Positions 1 through 12,417 of a stretch of DNA of 64,000 bases are shown here, one piece after another (position 1 is the first letter of the stretch; each line of letters opens with the position of its first letter). The stretch covers positions 2,316,501 to 2,380,500 of the forward strand of contig JAGUCH010000007.1 of NCBI GenBank assembly GCA_019096065.1, read 5' to 3'. The stretch comes from Paracyclopina nana (taxonomy: Eukaryota > Arthropoda > Copepoda > Cyclopoida > Cyclopettidae). Position numbers and translations under genes: made by a program. Under the pieces are notes generated by a model. The model searched no databases. It had not been told where the DNA came from and was given only the letters and a program-made list of their open reading frames with translations.

Positions 1-151
1 AATATGTATCTGTCAATTCAAACCATTTTTGGCTCTTTTCATCGCCTAGAAGTCAACCCAATTAGAATTTGAAAATTGGTGGTTAAATGAGAATTCGGGC
101 GATTTGGCGGATTTTCTCGTGCGCGTGAAAATGGCTTTTTGACCCACTGTG
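1..151. mobile_element. Right end of a Transib-like non-autonomous element (copy A, cut by window edge)
   Basis: This stretch is nearly identical to 14791-14919 plus 15305-15325 and ends in the same terminal sequence, ...GACCCACTGTG, which is the inverted form of the CACAGTGG terminus at 14477. The next five bases are CAACG, a possible target-site duplicate whose left partner lies outside the window. This copy runs straight from GCGCGTGAA into AATGGCTTTTTG, so it lacks the 380-bp insertion found in copy B and acts as its natural empty site. No transposase is visible. Confidence 0.7.
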
Positions 152-1301
152 CAACGTAAAAAAAGAAAGAGATGGCTTTCAATCAATGGTGGCAAAGAAA
201 TAGAAATGACAAAGTAGTAGTAGTGTAGTAACTACTACTCCCCCTAAATTACATGTTATTATGGTTCATCTGGTAAGATTGCTTTTTTTTGCTGCCAGCA
301 GCAATCTTCAATCAAAGGATTTTTAAGATTTGACGCGTGTGGCCTGGTGTTGGTTACTTCTGCTGCACAACATACTAATCATGGGTTGCGCTCCACTAAA
401 GTGTCAATTTTGCCAGCAAAGTGAGTTGTCACGAAATTCTTTTTTTTTTTTTTGGCTGCTCCTGCTGCAAGGTAAAAGCTCCCCAAAAAAGCTGCATTGA
501 CCTCTCCGACCTTAACCAAGCTACAAGTGTGGAATGCCACACGTTGTAGTAAATTATGTCAGAAATTGGTGCGTGTTTTTCTTCGGAGCTCCAGCTTCGA
601 TTAGAGGGTTACCGGCCAACGGAGATGGCGGGCTCAAATGCGCCCTAAGGAATTGAGCCTAGGGCTTCCCGACCGAGGTAAAAATATCAAACTTGACGAA
701 ATTCCGCAAATTGAAGAAAGCAGCAAGGTGTAGATTAAAAATCGCCATTGAAAATCGACGCGGGAGTCAGCAGTTTTGCATGGATGTAAAGCTGAGAAAG
801 CCACAATGTGCAATGAAGGTTTTTTTCTCGGCTGTGGCCAACCCTAATTAGAGCTGGTGGTGGGCCACCAAAGAGGATCGCATGCTACTCTCGGTTGATG
901 ATGATGTACCATTTGGTAAAAGGAGATCATCATCGCGCAGCCCAACTCTTATGACATAGTACAGGGTGATTCATAAATCTTTCTAATGATCTCGCAAGTG
1001 TAAAGAATGATTTGTTACTCCATTTGGCCGAGGTTGACTCTTCAAGCCGGGTGTTCATCTTTTCTTATCGTTTAAAGGAACAAAAAACCCGCAATGTCAC
1101 ACTAATTTTAGAAAATGAGCTTGAGGACAGAGAGCCTTAGCTTGCAACTTGTGGTGATTTCAACGCGCGGAGCCAAATAATTTGTGCTACAAAGGAGAAA
1201 CCGAGAAGAAGGGGGATCGAGGAGATGAAGCCATCTTCTTCAGCATGGCATGCAACACGAAATTGCTTTAATTTACCAACAACGGAAAAAAAGAGTCTCA
1301 C
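152..1301. other. Intronic or flanking DNA of Pax3/7, no gene seen
   Basis: I see no coding segment here. The homeodomain exon expected after the octapeptide exon of a Pax3/7 gene is not in this stretch, so it must lie left of the window. If so, this is intron. Confidence 0.5.
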
Positions 1302-1816
1302 CTAGAATGCCATCAATGCTATGGTTGGTGCGTCCGTCCTCCGAATTTAGGTCTGTGGCGTGGCCTCCGCGCAAAACTCGCGAAATGGAAGACACACTGG
1401 GCGCGTTGTTTTTGTCACAAATGCCGTCCTGTTCGGAGTCATAAAATGAGAAAAGTGAAGTCAGCCCATTAATGTAAAGGAAATTGCGGAGGCAAACAGT
1501 ACTTTGATGAGTTGCTCGCGGATCTCCCAGCTGAAAATGCCCGGGTTGTCCTTCTTGTACTCCTCGATCTTTTTCTCCACCTCGGGCGTGGCGACGCGGG
1601 GCTTGGAGCCCCCGATGACCCCGGGCCGAATGCTGCCCGTTTCCTGGTAGCGATTCAGTATTTTCGACACACACCCGTGGCTGACGCGGAGCTGACGCGA
1701 AATGACGCACGGCCTCACGCCAGCCGCGGCCATCTCGATGATCTTCAGCCTCACGTGATTGGGCAGAGGCCTGCCATTGATGAAGACACCCCCGAGCTGG
1801 TTCACCCGGCCTTGAC
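1302..1816 (-). CDS. Pax3/7: Pax3/7 (paired/gooseberry) transcription factor, paired-domain and octapeptide exons (partial)
   Basis: Nuclear DNA-binding developmental regulator. Two exons are present: 1816-1503 and 1428-1302, separated by a 74-bp intron (donor GTACTG, acceptor CAG). The first opens with [20 protein letters not shown], the start of a paired domain, and continues through the PAI helix-turn-helix segment ([17 protein letters not shown]) and the linker ([14 protein letters not shown]). The second holds the RED part ([11 protein letters not shown]) and ends in HSIDGILG. That octapeptide, together with the paired domain, identifies Pax3/7 rather than Pax2/5/8 or Pax4/6. The first-exon acceptor is in phase 1, so an upstream exon must supply the N-terminus; the homeodomain exon should lie below position 1. 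Neither is visible in the window. The paired domain is conserved and shows no damage. Confidence 0.93.
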
Positions 1817-4800
1817 CTGAAATGAGCACAGAGTGAAAATTGAGCCAGTTGGAAGCAAATGTCGATCAGTTTTGAAAATCTCGAATTATAGTTAAAAGTT
1901 TCACTCAATTTTCTGCCTGGTCATTTCAAATCATTACCGAATTGTTCTGAAAAGCAAAAATGGAGAGAAAAAGGTCAAATCACGTCCTCAGCTCTCAAGT
2001 ATTTGGAGTCGTTAATTAATCACCCCAGCTGTATTATGTAGACCACCCAAGGGTGAAAAAAGTGTGTATTGGGCGATGAGAGATGAGATTGGGAATTTGC
2101 TTTTTTGCCCTCTTGCAGTGTAAATTAACACCATTAATGGTGTGCCCTCGAGCCAGCCAACATTACTTTAATGAGGTCCTCTGGACAATATTGGCCACAA
2201 GTTCAATTCAACCAAGGTGGTCAGCACTACTACTGAAATGTCCATTCATTCAGCACAATGGATTCACAACCTGTACTGGTGAAATCCACACAATTCGAGA
2301 CTGAGGCGAAAATTCGGCTGCCAATTTAAAAAAGCCCCGAGAATTGATTGTGATTTAAGGAGAAATTGCCCACAGCAGATATTTGATTGGAATTTTATGG
2401 GCCATCGAGGTGTAAAAGAGCTGTTATTAAATAGGTTTTCCCTCTTGCTCGGTTCAGTCTCTAATTAGTGTGTTCTAGAGGGATCACCACCACCCATAAA
2501 GAAAATTGCGGGTTGACCTTTTGATACTACACTTCTAATACTTGCTTGTTGATAAATGTGCTTTGTTTCCACAAAGGAAGTTGACGATTTTCTACTCTCT
2601 TAAAAGGTCAGACAAAAATCAAATCTCAGCAACGCTCCAAAGTTAATTGAAGCAGCAATCAATTTCAGAGTAAATAAAATTGTGCTGCTGACATCCATTA
2701 AAGATGTCCATTTTTCTAAGGGCCCTCATACATAACATCACATTTTAAAAGGAGTTTACTGAGAGGCCAAAAGCCCAACAATTGCCAAAGTTACAGTTGA
2801 TTAGACTTCCTACCTTGAAAAGGGTATCCTGAGAAGAGTGGGGTCATCATTGATGCAAAATCCGTTCCAATGTTCAGTTTTGTCTCATCGATTCTTCATG
2901 CACCTCCTCAATTCTCCATGGAGTTAAAGTAGCAGCACTTTTAATAAAAGTGGGCTTGGAAAATTAAGGCACGATTTTATGCGATTCTTTACGGCACTCT
3001 TCTGGCCTTAATCCAATACTTAACGCCAAATTATAGGATTAACCAAGGGGTTCGATTCGCTTTGGATGATGAGGTCACAATAAAACAGATTCCACTCGAA
3101 TTTTGCGTGAAAAAGCCAGCGCCGCGCGTTTGGGGGCGCGCGCGCGCGCGCGAAGGGCGCTCCACCACGCGCAACCACGACGGGAAAAGCGCGTGATTGG
3201 TCGGAAAATGACCCAAGTTGGGCGGCAATGGCGCGAGCCTCGAGAAAAAGGGCGGGTTCACGGCGAGGCGAATCTCACTGTGGATAAACCATTTGTACGG
3301 CTCGTTGAAACACCTCACGGTGTTGACATTGCTTTAATTAGGGCCATGAATGATGGCACACCTTGACCATTATGAACCCACGCACGCTTTTTACATAGCC
3401 TCATTAGCCTAAGGTGATCAATGCTCACTACCTTCTGACTATAATTACGAGGCTAATTAATTCATAGCTGATCAGCATCCAATTATATACCTGATTAGGT
3501 GAGACAAAATGGATTAGCAACCACAGCAATTGGCAACAGCCTCAGTGATTTGAACGGTGCAACCTTTTCCTCAGTTACATCGCTACACAAGCCATGATAA
3601 AAAGTAAGGTTCAACACAGTTTTCGAGCTTTTGGAAAGCTGCATTGCCATGGCACGATTTGATTTGGTTCGGCTTGTTCACTGAGCTCAGCCAGAAAATG
3701 CAAATATCTCAGCTTAGCCTGTCAAGCTACTTCTGTGTTCACCTATAAAGGATTTTTTTTCGTTCCGTTAAATTGCGTTTTACTTTAGCCTCCTATTTCA
3801 GTACTGATAATTTTTCTCAAGTTTTCTCAAGCTTCAAGTAGATCATTTTTTCGCCTTTTTTGGTCACTTGAGTTTGAAGTGTTTTGATCAATCAGAAGTA
3901 CGAAAACTTTAGCATTTCATTTATGCTGTGTTCACCTACTAAGGAAATTTTTTCCTTCCGTTAAATTGCATTTTTCTCAAGCCTCCTATTTCAGAACTGA
4001 TCATTTTTACTCGTGTTTCATAGCTTCAATTAGACCACTTTTCCGACCTCTTTTGGTCATGTGAGCTAGAAGTGTTTTGATTAATCAGAAGTATGAAAAC
4101 TTAAGCATTTCGTTTAAGGCTGTCGTAAGATTTTAAGGAAACGAGGCAAAGATGAACACCCTATAATGCTGTGTTCATCTATAAAGGTTTTTTCCTTCCG
4201 TTAAATTGCGTTTTACTCAAGCCTCCTACTTTAGTACTGATCATTTTTACTCACTTTTGATAGCTTTAAGTAAACCACTTTTCCCACCTCTTTTGGTCAC
4301 ATGAGTTTGAAGTGTTTTGAATTAATCAGAAGTACGAAAACTTAGGTATTTCATTTAAGGCTGTCGTAAGATTTTAAGGAAACGAGGCATAGATGAACAC
4401 CCCATAAGTGCCTTGCTAAGAATTGTTAAAAAAAGTGCAGCAAAATAGCCAATTTTCTTTACGAACCTAAGAATTATGGGCTAGTGCATTCAGCTTTGAT
4501 TAGAGTCCTCAAACTTCATAATTGTTATAAGCGCTTCGTTCAGCTGTATACAGAAAAAGGTGAATCAACGAGGTAAGGAAAAAGCTACCAACGTTGCCAA
4601 AAATCAAGTAAAAAACAAACCGAATGAGTAATATTTTTTTTCGTAGCAAACATTTTTTCTTAAGACCCGATAACTTGAACATGTTCAAAATCAATGTAGT
4701 GTCACTAAAAATACTGAAAAATCTTTGAAAAATCTTGCCTAAAGTTATGCGATGGCTAACGCCTGTTCATGTACAAAAAGATGAAGTTTTGTCAAAAAGT

Positions 4801-5724
4801 GAGCTACAAAAAAGGGAGTTGGAAAAGCGATTGTTTGCTTGAGTCAACCAGATTTTTCGAAAACTCTCTCGCTTTTAAATCTTTTCTTGAAAACTATGAG
4901 GTGCTCTAGATGAACAGCGCAAAAATGAGCAGCCCGCAGTGCAGTGTGAAGTAAAAAAAGTTGACCCATATGAAATATAGTGCCATGGTGCTTCTATATG
5001 GGTGGCATATGTGCTCTGTAGTTTCGGCGTGTGCAAGTCAGGCATGGAAAATTGCATCAGACTGCTACGTGAGCGTGAACTCCCCAAAAACTTTGGAGCT
5101 CTCGCAGATGCAACCATCATCATCACGCTCAACTCCGAAAACATACATACAATTACATACAGCTACAACGTTTGGAGCCACGAATAAAAAACGGACTCGA
5201 CGAGAATATTTTCCTACACAGACAATTTCTTCTGACAAACACTACACATTTTTCTCTTTTTCAAGCTGAAAAATGCTTGGTAAAATTAGATCGCGTCGCC
5301 AACATTTTAATGATATTAGCGAAAAACAAAGATTTTTGCGCTTACCTATTTATTCGATGGACAGAACCCAATTTCCAACTTTGAAAGTAGCATCGAAATC
5401 TTATCGCTTGTCTTGATTAAAATGGAATTCCCTCGGTAAGATCGCTTCAATTTCATCGCTTCTTCGCAAGAATTGAATTAAAGTGTTCACCAAAGTTCAT
5501 CTTCTTCTATTATACGAACTTTCGAATCACCAAATGTGTGTTGACTTTTGTTGCCATGTTGTTTACAAAACTGCTTAAACACAGGCTTGCTTCTGCCAGT
5601 TGAACTTCTCAGCACGTTACCATCCCAATCACGACAAAAAGACCAAAGAGCATCAAAATTTGCCAAACCTATGTATAGGAACCCAAAGTCAAGCTGACTG
5701 CACTAGATGGCACTGAGTTCAGAC
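1817..5724. other. Long non-coding stretch upstream of the Pax exons
   Basis: Short reading frames on both strands here have no recognisable protein character. The stretch includes a CpG-rich patch with alternating GC around 3120-3190 and a three-copy repeat at 3735-4400 (listed separately). The Pax3/7 first exon and promoter could lie here or farther right, but I could not identify them. Confidence 0.45.
3735..4400. repeat. Three tandem copies of a ~200-240-bp inverted-repeat element
   Basis: Copies start at 3735, 3928 and 4171 with GTGTTCA(C/T)CTA...AAGG and share the internal blocks CCGTTAAATTGC, GCCTCCTA and TTGAAGTGTTTTGAT. The last two copies end with GAGGCA(A/T)AGATGAACAC, the inverted form of the start, so the unit resembles a miniature inverted-repeat element. 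The first copy lacks the ~45-bp right end. No coding capacity is seen. Confidence 0.6.
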
Positions 5725-6752
5725 GGGTGAACTTTTTATGTTAGAAAGTCAAGTCATTTTAAGTTAGACACGCCAAGTTACTTTAGATTAGACAGCGTCT
5801 ATGCTTTAGTGTAGACACCTTTTGGCATAGTTGGATTTTGTTATAAAGTCAAGATATTTTAATATAGACACCTTTTGGCATAGCACTTTTAGCATAGACA
5901 AATTTCATTGACTAGTGCACTTTATGATAGACACCTTTTGGCACAGTACTCTTTGAGTAGACACAAATTAGTGACTAGCATGTTTTATGTTAGACACCTT
6001 TTTGTAGAGTACTTTTAGTTTAGACACATCAAGACGTTTTAGGTTAGACACCTTTTGGTAAAAGTACTTTTAGCTTAGACACACCAAGACTTTTTAGGTT
6101 AGACACCTTTTGGCATAGTACTATTAGCTTAGACACACCAAGACGTGATTAGTAATTTGTCAGAGTGACAAGACCTCATTCAAGAAAGTAGACAAATTGT
6201 TGGCATTTTGCATAAAACAAGTATTGCTCTTTTACATTAATTTGAATTATTATGCTTTATGCTTTATGATGGTTTTCATGTAAGAATTATCAGGGACTTT
6301 TCTAGTGGGGTGTCTTCACATGTCTAATCTAATAGTGCTATGCCAAAAGGTGTCTAACCTAAAACGTCTTGGTTTGTCTAAGCTAATAGCACTATGCCAA
6401 AAGGTGTCGAACCTAAAACATCTTGGTGTGTCTACTCTAAAAGTACTGTACCAAAAAGTGTCTAACATGAAATGTTCCTGTCCCAAAAATGGTGTCTACT
6501 TAAAAAGTGCTATGCCGAAAGGTTTCTAACTTAAAGTATACCAATTATTAAGATGTGTCTAACCTAAAAGTACTATGCTAGTGTGTCTAAATTAAAACAT
6601 CTTGACTTCATAACAAAATCCAACTATGCCAAAAGGTGTCTATGCTAAAACATGATAGTCATGAAAAATGTGTCTAACCTAAAATGACTATGCTAAAAGG
6701 TGTCTAACTTATTCCGACTGTACAAAATGTGTCTAGCTTAAAGATGGCACCC
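5725..6752. mobile_element. ~1.03-kb foldback element built of short tandem repeats, 8-bp target duplication
   Basis: The left half (about 5750-6150) repeats a ~40-55-bp unit containing TTAGACACCTTTTGGCATAG. The right half (about 6310-6740) holds the same unit in reverse (CTATGCCAAAAGGTGTCTAA), separated by about 150 bp of unrelated DNA. The ends read GGGTG... and ...CACCC, and the element is bracketed by GTTCAGAC at 5717-5724 and again at 6753-6760, an 8-bp target-site duplication. Eight-base duplications are typical of the hAT superfamily, but the ends alone do not prove membership. The 74-residue frame at 6305-6529 is just the repeat read through and is not a gene. Confidence 0.75.
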
Positions 6753-7457
6753 GTTCAGACGGCTTGACGTCATCAGCGCGCGAGCGTAGGTGACACGTTC
6801 ATCAAATGAGCTACTAGATGTGAACTGTAGAAAATAGTCAAAAAGAGCCAGCTTCCAATTATAAAAAAGCCACTTTAATTTGGTGTGTCAATCTGGGAAC
6901 ACTTTTAATTAGTGCTCAAGCTTGCCCGTAAGCCAGCCCAAAGGCCAGACTGGAATTTGAGGAAAAGATGGAATTTCAGGAAAGATACCACTCTTAATAT
7001 AGTAAGATGTAAATATGATTTGTCTATTTGAAACTTAGGCTCTACTTAAGCTAGTGAAAATTATACCTTGCGAAAAATAGTCATGAAAATGAGGCCTTTT
7101 GCTTATTTAGATTGCGCTTCGCAGGTAGTGATCAGCCGTCTGAAATCTTATGAGATCGCCGGTAGGATAAATATGGTATAGTTTACGGTTTCCTATAATA
7201 TACGATCACAATTGGGACTGAAAGTGTATGAACGAAAAAAATTGCTTTAAGAGGCTTTTTAGTTATCTATGGATCATTTCCGATGCTTCTATCTCCTTAA
7301 TTACTATTAGCTTTTTAGGATTTTTGTGCAGCGGCAACATCGCATCATATCATTTTTGTTTCCATGGTTTCACGCAAGAGAGTCAAGTTCTCAGTGAAAG
7401 CTGGGAGCTCCGCTGACCAAGTAGCGAAAAGTAGCTGGAAATTCCTCAATTCAAGAA

Positions 7458-8407
7458 ATGGAAAGCATTGGAAACTTGGAAGTCATCATGAGCGTAAGTC
7501 TCATCGTGAGCTTCATTTCGGCTTGCATTTTGCACCCTTTGGTCATTCTGTACGAAACGAAGGGTGGAGATCCGTTGAAACGAACCGTTTCTAATCAACT
7601 GGTGTCTCTACTGAGTCTCCACGTGGTTCTCAGCAATCTGTGCGTGGGCCCAACTTTGCTGGTTCGGCTTCTGTGTGGTCCCATCAATGCATGGCTTGCT
7701 GGTGCATCTTTTAGATGGTGCAAAACCATTCTGTTGATCAGCAGCACTTTGACACTTTTGGAGTTCATCGTGCTCAGATACTCGAGCATCTGCATTTACA
7801 AACGACCTTTGCCACTCAATGACGTTTTCATGGCGAGATTTTTGGCCGTCAACAACTTCTTGCTTGGCATCTTTTTGGCAGCGGTGCAAAGCTTTGGACT
7901 TGCTTCCGGACGCCTCATCATGGATTTTCTCATCAACCATCAAACGCCATCGACTTCTGAGGACTCGGATTTGCCCAAAATCTGGTAACTCTTTTTTTAG
8001 CTTCTTGAAATTCACCGATTGAAAAAGAAAAAAAATTGTCTTACAACAGGCCTTGGAGGATTTTGGCTTGGCTTTTAGCAGCAGTGTTCATCATGACTGA
8101 AATTCCAGTGACTTGGCGGAGGCGGAAGCAGAAAATCCAGCCTCTGGGCGCAGCCTCACATTTCAACAATCAGGCTCACAACAAGGCCATCAATTGCTCA
8201 TTAGCTCTGCGAGTGAGCATGATCCTGGGTTTCCTGGTCATGGCTTATTTGGTCTTGGATCATGAAGGCGCCGACCCGGTCCTCATCACATTGCTCTACA
8301 AATATGTACTGCCCATGGTCATCCTTTCCGCCGTGGTGCCCATTTTGGTATTGGTAAAAAATCCAGATATCCTCAGGTTCGTCTTGAGGGAATTCGTAGC
8401 AAATTAG
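7458..8407 (+). CDS. Seven-transmembrane receptor-like protein (7TM-C)
   Basis: Two exons, 7458-7984 and 8050-8407 (intron GTAACT...ACAACAG), give 294 residues. About seven hydrophobic segments can be drawn. Landmarks are VILYETKGG after the first segment, SNQLVSLLSLH in the second, RLLCGPINAW before the third, and ICIYKRPLPLNDVFMARFLA before the fourth. The same landmarks recur in 7TM-A (18768-19867) and 7TM-B (23786-25773) as VHYE, INQLA, ELVGPLPSWIC and CKWKRVPVMND. This looks like one lineage-specific receptor family; 7TM-C is the most diverged and has a single intron instead of three. I see no DRY or NPxxY motif of rhodopsin-class receptors and do not know the ligand. A start at 7488 is also possible. 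Confidence 0.72.
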
Positions 8408-11391
8408 GTGTGCCAGTATATATGTATAAGGAAGAAGGTGCTGCTGCATAATAAATGATAGTTTCGTCACGGCCCTCAGAGTCGTCATGAGAAAGCCAAA
8501 TTCCATTCGTGCATACCAAACATTGTTTCAATCGTTTCTGAGCCTTTGTCGGGCTCCATCTCCCGTTGGCACAGTGGGATCAACCAGCCTTGATAGATCC
8601 ACATTTTACTCGGACCTCTGAGGGCCAGGTGCCCACTGTGCACCATCATCATGACTCTGAACTGATGAGGCGCTGAAGATGCTTGAGGTGGCACGTGGTT
8701 TCAAGCCCCTCAAGGCAAATGCAGCAAACAAAAAAGGGCTGACGGATCGACAAATAAATGCTAATTACGGTGAAGACACAATAGCTATAAATACGAGAAA
8801 AAGTCTACCCAACTCTGCTACGCACTTCTACTACAATTGGAAATGGAAAAAAAGTCATCTGTAATAATTCAAAAATGTACACAGGCAATTTCCGAAGAAT
8901 ATTCAAAAAAAAACCTTTCATTGGAGATGAAAGCTCTGGAGGAAACTGTTGTTGGTGTGCATGCATGTGGTGTTTTTTCCAGTTTTGGACCTCCTCCTGT
9001 TAGGGGGCGTGAAATCAATCGGTTCAAACCTCGCCAGCGTGGACTTTTTATGGCTGACTACTCATATTTTATTAAGCCTCCTCGGCCACGACTGACATCG
9101 ACTTGCGAGGCCATAAAAAAAGGCTTTAGCTTGTGTGATGTCATCTATTCTATATAGAGGGAACTTTTGGTGCGTCTTTTGTTCTTTGGCTTGGCAGCGC
9201 AGTAATTACTCGTTGTGGCATTTTCAGCCCTAGGCCAAGTTGACAAGTTTTATAGGCTGACAGGCAGGCTTTGGTAGACAAGTTGGCACCTCCAGTTCCA
9301 ATTCCTAATTGGATTTGGGGTGTCCTCACTCCTTTGCACAGCAGTGTTTGGATCAACTGCAAGGTTTTCAAAAGGACTGGCCGCCACGCTGCGGCCTTTG
9401 ACGAAAACCGCCTTCAATCTCCATTACAATAATGATAATGCTATATGGTGTAACCACTCTCTAAACGGTTGTCTCTTTAACACTGGAGTCGCCGGAAATA
9501 GTCATTAATTTGTCACGAATGCTTCAAAACCGTCATCATCCATTTGAGTTTGCTCATTCATTCATTTATGCGCATTCCAAAGTGGTTTCATGATGCATTT
9601 TCGAAAAAAAAGTCAAAAAAGATCCTTTGTAGCTCAGTATCAATTATTCATATATGGCAAGGAGAGCGAGAAAAGGTCCATCGTTTGCCTTTTTAAAGAT
9701 ATGCATCAAAATACTGAAATGACATATCATTTCAAAGCAGAAGTCAACGCTGCTACATTTTGCAGATGATCCACTTTCTTTTGAAAAAACATGGCGTGGA
9801 ATGTTGTCTGGATGTGCACAATACGATGCAATATACTGGCTTAGTCTTTCGCAAGTTTTGTATAATCACGCTATTTAAATAGCTCATAGCATAAAACGTA
9901 TTTAAATAGCAGCTATTTAAATACATTCAGAGGCTATTTAAATACATTTTATGCTATGAGCTATTTAAATAGCGTGACTATACAAAACTTGCGAAAGACT
10001 AAGCCATAAGGATGATCAGCTAATGATTTTATGAGATTAGTTTGCTGCAGATGCAGATGCAGCGCTAGTGCATCAAGTACAGTAGTGCACTGCGGACTTT
10101 GCTTTGACCTGTTGAAAAGGAATTCCAATCTGAGCTAAATAGTATCATTCATGAGAAAAATTTGTAAAGTTTGCTGCTGCCGCCGCCGCGCTAGGGTGGT
10201 CTCAATTCTCACACATTACAAAGGATAAATGCTGTCGACGTTTTGACTCCTTTTAAAACAAGTTTGCCGCCGCCCTCAAATGGCAGTGGAAGAAGCTTAC
10301 CAGCAAAAAATAACCCCGCACACAACAAAAAAAGAAACAGATTTTTCAGGATTCCAACAACCATTACAGTCGTGCACGTTTAATGCTCAAAAGTCAGCAC
10401 GGCCAGCTGCCCTCTTTTTTGTGTCACCAAAGACGGAAATGGAATTACTTTTCCCATCTCTTTTTAACACGTGTTGAATTTGCGCATTGATTCGATTTAT
10501 TGGTGGCATTATCCTTCTTCTATTGTGCCATCCGAACACCCATTTATTGAAATAAATTGAGATTACCTAAGTCAGCAATAGCTTCAGGTTTTAAAAATAG
10601 TTTGAGTTGGGGAAATTGTGCTGTGCTTATGATAATTTATGATTCTCATTGTTGGTATTAAAAATCAGCGAAGGCTGGCCCGTGTCTAAGTAGCGTTGAA
10701 CAAGGCGACTTGAAATCAATTTGGTCAAGGCTGTTATCTGTATACGTACGAACAGCTTGAAAGTGGTATTAAATTGCTGTTGCCGGCCCGGCCATTCATT
10801 TTTGGCTGGAAATGCATTCAATTTGGCATCGCTCCCTGTGTGGTCCAAGCTCAAGATGTCCTGCAGAGCCTTTCGGCACTTGAAGGACACCCCGCAGGGG
10901 TGTGAACCCAAGACTTACTGAAATACTATAACCCTTACTGCAAATTCCGATTGACTTCTACTGCAGCCTATTTTTAAAAGAAATGAAGCCAGCGTTGCGT
11001 CCAAAAAAGCCATTTCAGAAATCCGCCTGTGGTGATGATTATCTTTTTGGAGAATATTATAAAATTCCTGGCTTTGCAGCATCAAAATTGGATCACTTTG
11101 GTATGCATGCTATTCTGCTTCGCGCGGCTCCTTTTCTCAACTTTTTGGCACGCGATATTCACAGCTCCAACACATTTCATATCCTTGGCTTGTCAATTCC
11201 GCTTTGTATATCTGCCATTGAATGTGTGAGAACGTTCACGTGCTTGTGATTTCATTTGGCTGCACGTTGTATCGCCGTTTTGCTTTTGCGGTCAGCAGAT
11301 ATGTTGCTCGTTTCACCATAGTATAGCTCATCAGTAGATTTCAACAGTTTACTTGCACCCATACTCTATAGTGAAGCTTTTAAAAATAATC
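8408..11391. other. Intergenic stretch without a recognised gene
   Basis: Short frames on both strands (for example at 8837-9157, 10280-10477 and 10983-11249) lack domains, signal peptides or homologous neighbours. The only clear structure is the palindrome at 9838-10005, listed separately. Confidence 0.45.
9838..10005. mobile_element. 168-bp near-perfect palindromic miniature element
   Basis: GGCTTAGTCTTTCGCAAG at the left end returns inverted as CTTGCGAAAGACTAAGCC at the right end, and pairing continues almost to the centre through repeated TATTTAAATA blocks. The transcript would fold into a single long hairpin. No target-site duplication was clear. It carries no coding sequence. Confidence 0.7.
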
Positions 11392-12417
11392 ATGAATTCG
11401 ATCGGGCCTTTGCTTTTGGTCCTTTTCTGTGCAGCCACAATAGAAGCAAACATCGAAGTAAGGAAAAAATGGATAATTATGCGTTCTCATTTATTTAAAA
11501 ATTGGCAAATAATAGATTATTCATAATTCTATTTTTAGGTGATTTCAACGTTATGCCAGACTGGGGCGGCCAAGAAATGGCTGAAATGCCCGGATCAAGC
11601 CAATGTGAAAGCATCTTCAAGCGCGGAATTCCTGGACAACATCCAAAGCAAGGATGAGGACCAGAAATTCTGCTGCGGAGACCCGATGAACCGGTTCTGC
11701 TGCAGCTTCCAAGAGAAGCTCAAAGAGATTCCAGGATTCGACCCCAAGCATCATTTTGATGATGGAGTGCGATACCGATTTCACCGACCCTCCTTCTGGG
11801 GATTCTGGAGCTATACGCTCATGTTTTTCCTCACAGCTTTCACCATCGGGGTTATATTCTGGATTTTCGGATTCGTCCTCTTCGAGGTAACTAATTACGT
11901 AAATTGATTACAAAATGTCGGAGATTTTTCAAGGCGAGGTTGCGTCGCAAGCTCTTGCAAGTTCCGCTATAATGTGACGTTCATCTACGCCTCTGTGGAA
12001 AAAATCCTTCTTTTTTCAACATGGCTGTTTGGGGGCAAAAATTGCCGGATAATACTTTTAAATAGGATTTTTTATTTCCAGATTATTTACATGGTATTTT
12101 GCTGCTTTTGCTGCTGCCGCAAGAAAAAGTCTACAAAAGACTACCAGGATCCAGTGAAGACACCAGCCGCCACCACAAGCAGGTCATCTGCTTCATCCAG
12201 ATCCAATCCATACCCTGACAATCGTCTAGTTGCAGCCACTCCATCAAACCCTCCGAATTATCAGGCAATCAGCACCGCAAGTCAGCCTTACAATTTTGGA
12301 GGCACAGCAGATTTGTATCGCGATGTGTCCAACTTGGAGTTGTCTTCTTCCACACCTCCTCCACCTTCGTACCAGCAAACGTCGACTAATGGCAACATAC
12401 CCAAATTACACGTCTAA
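11392..12417 (+). CDS. Shisa-like type I membrane protein
   Basis: Three exons (11392-11457, 11539-11886, 12082-12417) give 249 residues. In order: a signal peptide (MNSIGPLLLVLFCAATIEA); a Cys-rich extracellular part with FCCGDPMNRFCCS (about residues 60-75); one membrane segment (FWGFWSYTLMFFLTAFTIGV, about 110-135); then a juxtamembrane CCFCCC-RKKK cluster; and a Ser/Pro-rich cytoplasmic tail with PPNY and PPPPSY motifs. This order is the hallmark of the Shisa superfamily, whose members act as adaptors of membrane proteins (for example Frizzled/FGFR maturation or glutamate receptors in vertebrates). PY motifs usually bind WW-domain ubiquitin ligases. The Cys framework is shorter than in classical Shisa proteins. 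Its TAA stop overlaps the stop of the opposing Ly6-like gene. Confidence 0.78.

Noticed and set aside
3031-3366. Overlapping frames of 95 and 87 residues around a GC-rich patch
   Set aside because: Composition is driven by CGCGCG runs; there is no domain, start context or splice partner.
6305-6529. 74-residue frame with repeated VSNLKxLG-type units
   Set aside because: It is a read-through of the right arm of the 5725-6752 tandem-repeat foldback; the same unit occurs inverted in the left arm, so the periodicity is a DNA property.
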